From positions 1 through 64,000 of the forward strand of contig CALYLW010001184.1 of the NCBI GenBank assembly GCA_944989445.1: a stretch of DNA of 64,000 nt, written 5' to 3'. This DNA comes from Ampullaceana balthica (taxonomy: Eukaryota; Mollusca; Gastropoda; Lymnaeidae). Positions 47,337 to 58,663 of the stretch are shown here, piece by piece. Below the pieces are notes generated by a model. That model searched no databases. It was given only the letters and a program-made list of their open reading frames with translations, and was not told the origin of the DNA. Position 1 is the stretch's first letter; every line of letters starts with the position of its first letter. The translations under genes and the position numbers were made by a program.

Positions 47337-47615
47337 TCAAAAATTGTTTGGCAATGTCACTCACAAGATGGCGACACCAAAGAAAAAATTTATTATATTC
47401 AGCTTTATTCACAACCAATGTTGTAGAGAATTTATTGAATATTGCTTTTAGTATTGGTTAAAAATCAATACCAATATAAAAAATAATTATTGGCAATACC
47501 AATACTTATATCAAATTTCAAGAAGTTTTGCAATATCGTCCCAATACTTAAAAAAGTATTGGCAATACTAACAATACCAATACAATATTGCAATATTAAC
47601 AACCCTGGACGTAGG

Positions 47616-47660
47616 ACGCAATAACCTTCTGTATAGAAGTAACGTTGTATTGAGAAGACA
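47616..47660 (+). mobile_element. SINE, right half (tail)
   Basis: ACGCAATAACCTTCTGTATA and GAAGTAACG continue the SINE interrupted at 46133. Confidence 0.65.
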
Positions 47661-47712
47661 AACAAATAAAATAACTTTTATATTGGTGTTCAAATCTATT
47701 CTATACTAGGTT

Positions 47713-47775
47713 GTGCTGCGGCGCCGTGGCACCTACGGCGCCCACTTTTTTAGAGCGCCTACGGCGCACGCCTTT
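47713..47775 (-). repeat. GCGCCGTAGGCGCC-type repeat, copy 2 (inverted)
   Basis: Reverse complement AAAAAAGTGGGCGCCGTAGG matches 44725-44790. The flanking AAGGTAGTTGGGCTTTTGA also parallels AAGTTACTTGGGGTTTTGA beside copy 1, so the homology extends beyond the GC-rich core. Confidence 0.6.
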
Positions 47776-48344
47776 TTCAAAAGCCCAACTACCTTGTCCT
47801 TGTATGATAAATACATAATATTCCTGAATATTCCACAGTATTTACATAATTTTTTTACAGTGCTAATCACCACCCGATTTTTTAACTTCACGTCCCGTCT
47901 GTCCTGTCCGTGACGCTACTAATTTTAGAAAGCAGCGCACCAAAATACTGCACCAAAATACTGCACCAAAAATAACTCTTTGAGTCAGTCAGAACTGTTT
48001 ACAACAGAAATGCTGAGGTCAAAGGTTCGTGCGTTGTTTGGTTAATATTAATCTGGAAACCAAAATGATTATGATTTTTCAATTTAAAAAAAAGATCAGA
48101 GTGATGTCCCGTAGCGTTAGGAAGCTTAATTGATGGTGTTTATATAATTGATAAATCAATATATTGGCGGTGTTCATAATGTTAAATTTTATTATGCCTA
48201 TGAGGAAAAAAAAGACAATAAAATAAATCAGAGATCGAGATTTATAGGGTAAAGAAAGGTGCAGAAAATACAGCTTAATACTTAATACAGATCTTGTGGC
48301 TTAAGTGCGTCTTGGCAGTAAACTACAACTCTTTACTTCAACAA
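47776..48344. other. Intergenic, AT-rich
   Basis: No gene is seen. A 15-bp repeat (CACCAAAATACTG, three copies) lies at 47938-47978. Confidence 0.5.
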
Positions 48345-49975
48345 CAAGACTAGACCTCAACAAGACTAGACCACAACAAGACAAGACCTCAACAAGACTA
48401 GACCACAACAAGACTAGACCACAACAGGGCTAGACCACAACAAGTTATACCACAACTAGACTAGACCACACAAAAACTAGACCACAACAACACTAGACCA
48501 CAACAAGACTAGACCACAACAATTTTAAGTTATACCACAACAAAACTATGCCACAACAAGGTATACCACAACAAGACTAGACCACAACAAGACTAGACCA
48601 CAACAAGACTAGACCACAACAAGACTAGACCACAACAAGACTAGACCACAACAAGACTAGACCACAACAAGACTAGACCACAACAAGTTATACCACAACA
48701 AGACTAGACCATAAAAAGACTAGACCACAACAAGACTAGACCACAACAAGACTAGACCACAACAAGACTAGACTACAACAAGTTATACCACAACAATACT
48801 AGACCACAACAAGGTATACCACTACAAGACTAGACCACAACAAGACTAGACCACAACAAGACTATACCACAACAAGACTAGACCACTACAGGGCTAAACC
48901 ACAACAGGGCTAGACCACAACAAGACTAGACCACAACAGGGCTAGACCACAACAGGACTAGACCACAACAGGGCTAGACCACAACAGGTCTAGACCACAA
49001 CAAGACTAGACCACAACAAGACTAGACCACAACAAGTTATACCACAAGACTAGACCACAACAAGACTAGACCACAACAAGACTAGACCACAACAAGTTAT
49101 ACCACAAGACTAGACCACAACAAGACTAGACCACAACAAGACTAGACCACAACAAGACTAGACCACAACAAGACTAGACTACAACAAGACTAGACCACAA
49201 CAAGACTACACCACAACAAGACTAGACCACAACAAGACTAGACCACAACAAGACTAGACCACAACAAGTTATACCACAACAAGTTATACCACAACAAGAC
49301 TAGACCACAACAAGACTAGACAACAACAAGACTAGACCACAACAAGACTAGACCACAACAAGACTAGAACACAACAAGACAAGACTAGACCACAACAAGT
49401 TATACCACAACAAGACTAGATCACAACAGGGCTAGACCAAAACAAGACTAGACCACAACAAGACTAGACCACAACAAGGCTAGACTACAACAAGACTAGA
49501 CCACAACAAGACTACACCACAACAAGACTAGACCACAACAAGACTAGACCACAACAAGAGTAGACCACAACAAGTTATACCACAACAAGTTATACCACAA
49601 CAAGACTAGACCACAACAAGACTAGACAACAACAAGACTAGACCACAACAAGACTAGACCACAACAAGACTAGAACACAACAAGACAAGACTAGACCACA
49701 ACAAGTTATACCACAACAAGACTAGACCACAACAGGGCTAGACCAAAACAAGACTAGACCACAACAAGACTAGACCACAAGAAGGCTAGACTACAACAAG
49801 ACTAGACCACAACAAGGCTAGACCACAAGACCAGACCACAACAAGACTAGACCACAAGACTAGACCACAACAAGGCTAGACAACAACAACTCTAGATCAC
49901 AACAAGGCTAGACCACAACAAGACTAGACCACAACAAGACTAGACCACAACAAGACTAGACAACAACAAGGTATA
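48345..49975. repeat. 1.6-kb satellite, 16-bp unit ACAACAAGACTAGACC
   Basis: About 100 units with interspersed variants (15-bp ACAACAAGTTATACC, ACAACAGGGCTAGACC). The order of variants repeats with an offset of 306 bp between about 49170-49475 and 49476-49790 (for example GACTAGACAACAACAAG at both), a higher-order duplication. No coding potential. Confidence 0.96.
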
Positions 49976-50384
49976 GTCTTATAGTGGTACTGAGACATCA
50001 CTATACAACTGGTGTAACACCCGCTCATGACATTCTTACACCTTATACAATGAGACCATCAGCTTCAGTCGTACAACGTCCCTGGTGTGAAATTAAATTC
50101 TGACGCCCCTGGCTATGAACTAGACAGTACACAATTTTTTTTTGGGGGGGGGTGTGGTAGGTGCACGGATTGTGTTGACGTAATCAATCAACGACCAGAA
50201 GAAATGTAACTCAATTCTCAACTTGTGTAGTAGGAGGCTCAGTGGAGAATAATGAGAAGACAAAAAAGTTATAGTCCCCCCCCCCAACCCTCGCGTCCAA
50301 CCAGTAAAAACCCTTTAGGAGCTTTTTCAGTTTATACTTTAAAATATTGAATCGGATTTTTTTTTGAGATTTAGTGTGGCCATT
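49976..50384. other. Intergenic, no gene recognised
   Basis: The segment contains poly-T/poly-G (50140-50157) and poly-C (50276-50286) tracts and nothing else that I can name. Confidence 0.45.
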
Positions 50385-50525
50385 TTGAATTGGCGCAGGC
50401 TGAGCAAGTAGCTGAGCTCACAGCGCTTCACATAAAATAGTTATACACACATATTAACTAATAAGTATGCATTCAGTGTAAAACATAAATATCATTTCTA
50501 CAACATTTAACGACAATACAGTGTA
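50385..50525 (+). repeat. Dispersed repeat, copy 4 (partial)
   Basis: GAGCTCACAGCGCTTCACAT and the following AT-rich tail with ACAATACAGTGTACAAAATA correspond to the right part of the repeat at 14186. Confidence 0.55.
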
Positions 50526-50799
50526 CAAAATACATTTTTGATTGTTATTTAATTTATTTTGAAAGTTTGAAGAGGTTTCTAACGCAGTCTTGAAGGCCTT
50601 AGAAGTTGGAATACTGCGAATGTGTAACGGTAGAGAATTCCACTGTTTTTGGGAACAAACAAATCATATATTAGCAGTTCTTTCCAAGTATTTCTATATA
50701 CATTACAGTGGACATTTCCCATAGCAGAGGTGCGGAAGCAAATGATTTCAAAATGTCTTTTTCTCATTGCTAGGTGTGCTGATCCGGAGAATAGTGCGA

Positions 50800-51864
50800 A
50801 ATAAATCATCATCATCAGTCCCGTGACCGTTGCGGTCGTTGTGGGGTAGCGCATGGACACATCAACAGATAACGATCTCCACATATGCCTATCTTGACCG
50901 GCGGCCAGTAATTCGTTCAATCTCATCCCTGTCCATTCCTTTATGTTTTCAAGCCAGCTTTTCCGCTGTTGGCCTCTCCCCAGCCCCTTTCTACAGTGAC
51001 TTGAAGGATAATTTTTGTCCTGGTATCATGTTGCAGTACATGACCGAACCAAGCCATCTTACGTCTCTTAATTCTTGTTATACTGGTTTCTTGATGACCC
51101 GCAACAGAGTTTATTCTGTCCCAGACATATTCATTGGTCTTGTGTTCTAAATAGGAGACCTGGAGAATTGTCCGCATGCATTTCTTTTCAAATGTCTGCG
51201 GCTTCCTTTCAGTGGCTGCTATTAGTGTCCAGGTGTTACATCCATAAAGGACAATGGTTTTAACGGGAGCTCTGTAAAGCCTGAGCTTTGTTGGCAGACT
51301 AATGTCTTTGCTGTTCCATATTTTGGTTAACTTCGTCATTGCTGCTATTGCCGACCCAATTCTAGCTTGAATTTCAGCTTCACAGGTATAACCATCTCTA
51401 TATATAACGGCTCCTAGATATTTAAAGTTATGTACCTCCTCCTGCTTTTGTTGGTTCATTACAATGTTGGCCATACTGGCAGCTGAGGTATTAACTAATA
51501 TCTTGCTTTTTTCTGAGCTGATTTCCATCCCATATGCACCAGATCTGTCTGCAAGTTTGTCATTGAGCTCTCGTAGTTCTTTACTGCTCCTAGCCAAAAG
51601 ATCTATGTCATCAGCAAATCTTAGGTTGCATAAGGGTCTTTCGCCTATAGAGATGGATGTGTGGTGATTACTGAGTGTTTCTTGCATGATTTTTTCAAGG
51701 AAGATATTGAACAGGACAGGTGAGAGAATGCAGCCCTGGCGGACTCCGGTCGTCGTTTTGAAGAAGTCCTCTACGCAGCCTTTAAATACCACTGCACTGC
51801 TTGTCTGATTGTAGAGTTCTTCGATCACCTTTACCAACCCTTCTTCAATGTTGAAACTTCTCAA
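50800..51864 (-). pseudogene. 5'-truncated LINE: reverse transcriptase fragment
   Basis: The minus-strand frame carries reverse-transcriptase motifs in order: GVRQGCILSPVLFN (block B), NLRFADDIDLLA (catalytic FADD in place of YADD), EISSEKSKILV, HNFKYLGAVI, then the C-terminal YGCNTWTLIA and RRKMAWFGHVLQHD. A frameshift near 50985 moves the tail (KSWLENIKEWTGMRLNELLA, WRSLSVDVSMRYP) into the next frame. The 3' end is a short GAT-rich repeat near 50800-50815, as in RTE-like elements. The endonuclease and the N-terminal half of the polymerase are missing. It is a dead copy of the kind of LINE whose tail also appears at 41881. Confidence 0.9.
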
Positions 51865-51955
51865 CTATGTTATCAACTTAGTGGGGCCTATGTTATCAAC
51901 TTAGTGGGGCATATGTTATCAACTTAGTGGGGCATATGTCATCCCCTTATTATGG
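51864..51955. repeat. 23-bp repeat TATGTTATCAACTTAGTGGG, 3 copies
   Basis: Three near-perfect copies and a degenerate fourth sit exactly at the truncated 5' edge of the LINE. Confidence 0.85.
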
Positions 51956-52759
51956 CATATATCTGTAGACTCCAGGCATGTTTCGGGGGATGCCAAAGAG
52001 TGATTTCATGGAATGTTCTTAATGAAACTTATATAGATGTCTCAGAGTGGAGGGGGGCGTGGGGGGTTTGCGCCAGTCATTGGAGTTATACCTCGGACGT
52101 CACATGCCAGGTTTACGTCTTGTTTTCACTTGAATTAACTGACGAATTATGTGACGTCACATGCCAGGTTTACGTCTTGTTTGTACTTGAATTAACTGAC
52201 GAATCACGTGACGTCACACTGAGTGAAGGCGGGGTGTGTGGAGATAGTCGTGTTTAAACAGATTGTTGTTTGTATGAATATATAAATGTGTGGATATAGC
52301 GGGGTATAAACATCTTGTTTGTTATGGAGGAAGTAGTCTTTATGGCAGAATAGAAGCCAGCATACAAATAGTTAAAACGATAATTATCCCAATAGTCAGA
52401 TGTTAAGTCAAACCTTGCGAGAGTTAGAGCCCCTGAGAGCAGGTGTTTGGTGAAACAATTTTAAAACGAATTCTTATCTTATCTTATCTGTTTACAGACG
52501 CTCCTTCTATACAGAAGATTATTGCGTCCTACGCTTATCTATGGTTTGTGTTTAGTCCTGCATTTTTATTAGAATTCCACGCAATATCAGTTGGTTGTTT
52601 CAACTAAACGTTGTCATTTGAGATGCAATTCTCTTTCTTTGTAATGTTTACGATATATGATAATAGTTACCTACAGCTAAGACCAGGCAACATTAGGCCT
52701 CTTATTGTTCTGTATCATTAGGCACCATGAAAGCTCGTGAATACATTAAATATATTTAT
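51956..52759. other. Intergenic with a 57-bp duplication and a SINE tail
   Basis: A 57-bp unit (GTCACATGCCAGGTTTACGT, then CTTGAATTAACTGACGAAT) is present twice at 52096-52212, with TGACGTCA-type palindromes at its edges. An inverted SINE tail (GACGCTCCTTCTATACAGAA) lies at 52480-52545. No gene recognised. Confidence 0.6.
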
Positions 52760-53564
52760 TAGGGCTGCGGAAATTAACCATGAAAGTATTTGTTTATTGT
52801 TAAAAATTTTAAACAAATAAAAACTTTTTTAACGATTAATCGACCCACCGCTTATAAATGTACTGGAAGGCAAAAAGTGAAATATTTCGGCCGATAAATA
52901 TAAACAAATTTCCGGAAGATTACACGAACATTTTGGTTTTAAACTATTGACTGACGTGAATGTTCAAAATGTTGATAAAGGTTATTGTGTCCATTGAGAG
53001 AAATCTTTTGTCTACCATGCAATGTTCCCTCTAAGTCTAAGATTCGTTGGCCCGTGTGCAAAGTTAAAAAAAAACTCGTGTGCAAAGTTGCACAACGTCC
53101 ATTTTTTGTGTAATATTTTACAAATTTGCTGCGCGGTGATTCTAAACTCCTGCGTGGCGTCGGTCAGATATCTGCGCAGCCGCGCTGCTTAAAGGGAACA
53201 TTGCTCACATGGTTCTAACACTTCGCTTACATATCACCTGCATACCAAACATCCACAACAGTATCTTAAACTTCAGCTGAGACAATCTAAAGCTATGTGA
53301 ACGATTGTTCAGCTCTGCTGGTTATTTTGTCAATAAGACCCGCTTATCACTTGAACTAAATAATGTCAATACACTTGTCTGTTTGCGTTGTTGGTTAAAA
53401 GATGTCATTTAAAGAAGACATTCCAGTGTTTTTTCGATTTTCGACAAGTATTTTAATAAATGATTTTTATGACACCATCAATTTCAATTTTTGGCTTTAA
53501 TCGAATTAATCGTGAATTTTTCAAAAGTTCACGATTTAATTTAAATTAATCGTTAACAGCCCTA
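52760..53564. mobile_element. Non-autonomous hAT, 805 bp
   Basis: Ends TAGGGCTG...CAGCCCTA are flanked by a perfect 8-bp duplication ATATTTAT (52752-52759, 53565-53572). Subterminal TTAATCG repeats in both orientations occur near each end. It hosts the AATGTTCCC-family MITE at 53020-53203. A similar left end occurs at 34766 and near 59553. Confidence 0.9.
53020..53203. mobile_element. hAT-type MITE (AATGTTCCC family), copy 3
   Basis: Ends CAATGTTCCCTCTAAG and CTTAAAGGGAACATTG are flanked by CTACCATG and CTCACATG (6 of 8). Nested in the 805-bp hAT. Confidence 0.8.
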
Positions 53565-53572
53565 ATATTTAT

Positions 53573-55107
53573 CTTCTCGAAGTTTAAATTTAGAACATAT
53601 ACAAGTACAATTAACCCCCCCCCCGCACCTAAATCTAAATGCTGAAAAGACCCAGTCCCAGAACCGCTCTACTTGTATTTTCTGGTCCCGCGCCATTGCA
53701 GGTTCTCCATTTCCTTCAATGTACGTACTCTATATCGATCAATACAGAGTGCCGCCATTTTGCCCTGGTTGAACCTAGGGGATGCTTTGTAACGAGTCCG
53801 ACCCGCAACTCTTTGTTTTTCCATCTCCTCATCCCTCGGGAGGGGATGTCAAGGGCTCAAGAGAGAAACTAGAATTTGATACCGGCCTTTCACAGAGACG
53901 TCAAAAATAAAAGAGCTGAAATTGAAAAATCTTAAAATATATAAGTTTTTTTCTTCTTTACACCGTAAATAAATCGATTAAAAATATAAATTAAAAAATA
54001 CGCCTACTGTTTCCGAGTGTTAATGGCATTCGGAAATGGTTAAAATAGTTTGGATGGCGAAATTGTGTGTTAAAAATTGGATGAAATAAACGAGGCCTAT
54101 AAAGAAATGTTAACAATGGATCCGAACTCATTCATCGCGGGCTCGTACTCGACCGCTTACATTTCCAATCCGGACCTTTCGATAAAATGCATGATCCTTT
54201 TTGTCCGGGGCATCATGGCGGGCGCTTATAATATTATCTCAAGTGCCCCCCGTGGAATTTCACCACTGTGGTATCGATACGAGTTACAAAGGGAAAGGGC
54301 GAACAATCAGGGGACAAAGAATCGAGACCCCGATGCCCTCTCTTTGCGCAACCGTGTAGGGCGGGTACAATACACTTGGCGTATTCGATTAGTTTCGGGC
54401 ACGCAGCAGCGGGTATAAACCTCGGAGATGCCAGTGATAACCAATTTTCTCTTCTCCCCGGGCCGCGCCACGGCGATCAAAGGTGATTATTTACAGGTCA
54501 GTCTGTGCACACCATCAACTTGTCACCTTGATCGGAAAGCAGCACCCCCCTCCCCCATTCTAGCCAACCAATAATTAAAAACAACAAAATAAAACCGACC
54601 CCCCCCCACACACACACACTTCAACTAAATGTTCCTATTTTGTTTTCTACACATTAAAAAATATATTATTTTTTGCGTGTGTGCCCTCACCCGTGGCCCG
54701 ACAGCGATCTAAACGAGGGGCCCGGAAATCACGGCACAATGACAACAAAACGACAACACGGATCGATTGCAGGAAATATAATAATAAGGGCAGAATGGAT
54801 GAATTGTGTTTCTATATTCTGCACCAAGGGAGACAAACGCTGTTTAACAATTTTCATTTCAGCCCTCGTTCTGACTCTCGTTCCGCCCGAGATTTCCGCT
54901 CGCTGATCCGTCGGTCTCTGATGTTTGCCACGGATCTCGTTCACTGAACACGACGTCTCAATTAATGCTGCCCCGGACCCGTCCAGTCACTTAGATCGAC
55001 CATAGAGTTTGAGAACTGTCGTCACTAGAGATATGAAAATTGGTTTATTTTTCTGCGTGCACGGAGCCAGGGAAGGTTTTTTTTCCCTTCGGTCTTATAA
55101 CTTGTGG
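53573..55107. other. GC-richer intergenic stretch, no recognised gene
   Basis: This segment is less AT-rich than its surroundings. It includes a 113-codon plus-strand frame (54077-54418) and poly-C tracts (53615, 54545, 54600). I find no domain, no splice pattern and no repeat family. A promoter or an exon of a neighbouring gene cannot be excluded. Confidence 0.35.
54077..54418 (+). CDS. Unrecognised 113-codon open frame (doubtful)
   Basis: The frame starts MDEINEAYKEMLTMDP and lacks low-complexity or repeat character, unlike most open frames here. It contains a hydrophobic stretch (CMILFVRGIMAGAYNIISS) and ends without a recognisable domain. No TATA element or polyadenylation signal is obvious near it. 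It is listed because it is one of the few non-repeat frames of this length. It may be chance in a GC-richer segment. Confidence 0.12.
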   Translation: MDEINEAYKEMLTMDPNSFIAGSYSTAYISNPDLSIKCMILFVRGIMAGAYNIISSAPRGISPLWYRYELQRERANNQGTKNRDPDALSLRNRVGRVQYTWRIRLVSGTQQRV

Positions 55108-55939
<832 letters not shown>

Positions 55940-55947
55940 AACACTAT

Positions 55948-56107
55948 CAGAAGCGTAGCTGTTTTTCCGCGCCCTTGGCTAATTCATTTTTGACGCCCTA
56001 GAGAAGTAGTGAAAATACTAAATTATACAGAATAAATAAATTATTGAAGGATCAGCCCTCGGCGCCCTTGGCAACTGCCCCGATGCCAAGTCGTTGTTAC
56101 GCCTCTG
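55948..56107. mobile_element. 160-bp hAT MITE
   Basis: Ends CAGAAGCGTAGCTG and (inverted) CAGAGGCGTAACAACG are flanked by AACACTAT and AACACGAT (7 of 8). The interior has mirrored GCGCCCTTGGC segments. The ends are related to the hATs at 10762 and 41286, which could have supplied the transposase. Confidence 0.8.
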
Positions 56108-56115
56108 AACACGAT

Positions 56116-57219
56116 TATTGTGTCGATATTCTTTTCCTTGTTGACGCACACATAATGTACACCATCTCAACTTGGTGTTTGATGAAGAAAGCAATTTGTC
56201 AATTTGTCAATTTGTCAAGCCAAAAAATTATTTTACAATTGAAAACAAAATAAATAAATAAATAAACTTTTGCATTCAGTACATGGAAAGAAAACATCGT
56301 AAGTGTTTAGAGCCTAACATCCCAACACTTTCACATCAGCTTAGATTAAATGAACAAAACAGAAAAGAAAAATCCAAACATCGTAGAGACAAAGAGAGTG
56401 TATTTATCCTGGGCCATATAAGCTACATTAACTCTGAATTTCTAATTTTTCCAGCCATCGGCCCGTGGGCCCATGGGACTGAGGGCCTGACGATCATTAT
56501 TTAATTGTCATCATTCAAATTCCGGCAACGCCTCTAATGTCAGCCTCGTTAGAAATGTATCAACGAACTCAGTCGTTTAACTACGTCCAGGCATTCAGCA
56601 ATCATAATTATTTCTATTGAGCAAGTGTAGCCGTATTGAAAACAAAAGGTGGAATGGATCAATACACAAATTAGTGCTGATTGAATGCAGGGCTCATGGC
56701 CTGGGAGGTCTGTGCTCGAACAGGTCGGTCTTCGAGATGAGCAGGTCATCCGAAATGAGATAAAGGTCAGTATTAATGCAATAGACCCCTGGCAACCCCT
56801 GGGGTGACGCGGACATATGCTTTGAAACAAGATTGAGGATACAATCGTTCTTTTGACCTATTACCTTGGGAAAGATTGTCATGTGATGTAAACCTTTCTG
56901 TTTTCTATTTTTAAAATCCATTTCCTCCCAGAAATCATTACGTCCTCTTAAGTGACAGTGTAATGACATTGTAGATATATAATGTAAAGGCATTGGAAAG
57001 TGTTATTGTTTGTTTCACTACTAAAAGCAGTAAGAAATTCTAAGAGACATCAACAGCACATTAAATTTTATATTATGTTAGTCTGAGGATATTCTCTATC
57101 ACTTTCAAAATTATAAACAAAGACAATTGATGGACAAAAACTGATAACTAGAGATATCTGAGTGTTGTTGTAGTTATGGTCACGTACAATGATAGATCGA
57201 CTCTTTAAATCAAACAAAT
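56116..57219. other. Intergenic, no gene recognised
   Basis: Contains a small CAATTTGT triplet (56190-56220), a palindromic GGCCCGTGGGCCCATGGG at 56460, and unsupported frames on both strands. Confidence 0.4.
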
Positions 57220-57919
57220 ATGTGTTGGTTTGTCCCGGTGGAGCAATGCATGACTTCAAAATGTGTTGGTTTGTCCCGGTGGAGCAATGCATGACTTCAA
57301 AATGTGTTGGTTTGTCCCGGTGGAGCAATGCATGACTTCAAAATGTGTTGGTTTGTCCCAGGTGGAGCAATGCATGACTTCAAAATGTGTTGGTTTGTCC
57401 CGGTGGAGCAATGCATGACTTCAAAATGTGTTGGTTTGTCCCGGTGGAGCAATGCATGACTTCAAAATGTGTTGGTTTGTCCCGGTGGAGCAATGCATGA
57501 CTTCAAAATGTGTTGGTTTGTCCCGGTGGAGCAATGCATGACTTCAAAATGTGTTGGTTTGTCCCAGGTGGAGCAATGCATGACTTCAAAATGTGTTGGT
57601 TTGTCCCGGTGGAGCAATGCATGACTTCAAAATGTGTTGGTTTGTCCCGGTGGAGCAATGCATGACTTCAAAATGTGTTGGTTTGTCCCGGTGGAGCAAT
57701 GCATGACTTCAAAATGTGTTGGTTTGTCCCGGTGGAGCAATGCATGACTTCAAAATGTGTTGGTTTGTCCCGGTGGAGCAATGCATGACTTCAAAATGTG
57801 TTGGTTTGTCCCGGTGGAGCAATGCATGACCTCAAAATGTGTTGGTTTGTCCCGGTGGAGCAATGCATGACTCAAAATGTGTTGGTTTGTCCCGGTGGAG
57901 CAATGCATGACCTCAAAAT
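57220..57919. repeat. 41-bp satellite, 17 copies
   Basis: Units begin ATGTGTTGGTTTGTCCCGGT and continue GGAGCAATGCATGACTTCAAA. Copies are almost identical; two carry an extra AG (CCCAGGTGG near 57357 and 57563) and the last three have GACCTC or GACTC changes. Homogeneity implies recent expansion. Open frames in it are artefacts. Confidence 0.96.
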
Positions 57920-58618
57920 GCTGTCATCATATAAGGTTATGTCAGATTTCAATTGTCAAGCCCGTAAAGTCCTGCAAAACACAAAACAAGAAATAGCACT
58001 TTGAAAAGTTTGAAAGACATCAACGTGAAGTTAATCAACAAAAATGGCACAAGATTTGGAGGATAGCAGACGAGAAAAGGGCATCTCCATCCAAACGTCA
58101 ATTAAATGATGGCGTCCAAGTAATCGATTGTAGCGTGCTACTTGTTGTCACGAATATTCTCTCATCTGTTATTTCCGCTTACAATATTCGATACTTTGGG
58201 CAGCGGAGCGGAAATAAAAATGAACGATATGATGTTTTAATGGATGGGATTTATGGAGTTACGAGAGGGAGATGTGGAGAGATGGCCGAGGGAAGTTAGA
58301 GAGTTTAGCCACTCGGTGTGTGTGTGTGTGTGTGGGTGGGTAGGGGGAAGCCACACAAATACCACAGGATAAATCATTGATTGATGAATCAAAGCGAGAT
58401 AAAAAGTGAACTTCCATGCCCGTAATGAAGTGGGATGCCGGGGAGGGGTGGTGCGGGGGATGTGTGAGAAGAAAGGAAGGTGTCAAGTGAGGGGAGGGGG
58501 GTATGAGTATGAGTTGATTGGTGACACATATTTGAATTACTGTAAACAAAAACATGGGCAGTGTTTCCCAATGTTGATCCCACCTCGAAAGAGGTCAATT
58601 TGATTTTTTTTTAACCTT
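57920..58618. other. Intergenic, no gene recognised
   Basis: Contains a (GT)n run (58315-58334). The minus-strand frames here are Pro/His-rich translations of GT- and G-rich sequence. Confidence 0.45.
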
Positions 58619-58663
58619 TGGGGGGGTGGGGGGGTGGGGGTGTGAGGTGGGCGGGGAGGGGTA
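58619..58663 (+). repeat. G-rich tract (G-quadruplex potential)
   Basis: Runs of three to seven G separated by one to three bases for about 45 bp. This is a canonical intramolecular G4-forming pattern. Confidence 0.8.

Larger units (their letters stand above)
46134..47607 (-). mobile_element. hAT transposon with perfect target duplication
   Basis: Inverted ends CAGGGTTGTTAA are identical on both sides and flanked by a perfect 8-bp duplication GACGTAGG (46126-46133, 47608-47615). Subterminal zones on both sides are rich in TTGGCAATACCAATACC-type short repeats, probable transposase-binding sites. The element is 1474 bp and retains the C-terminal part of a transposase on the minus strand. Its insertion split a SINE, so it is younger than that SINE copy. 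Confidence 0.93.
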
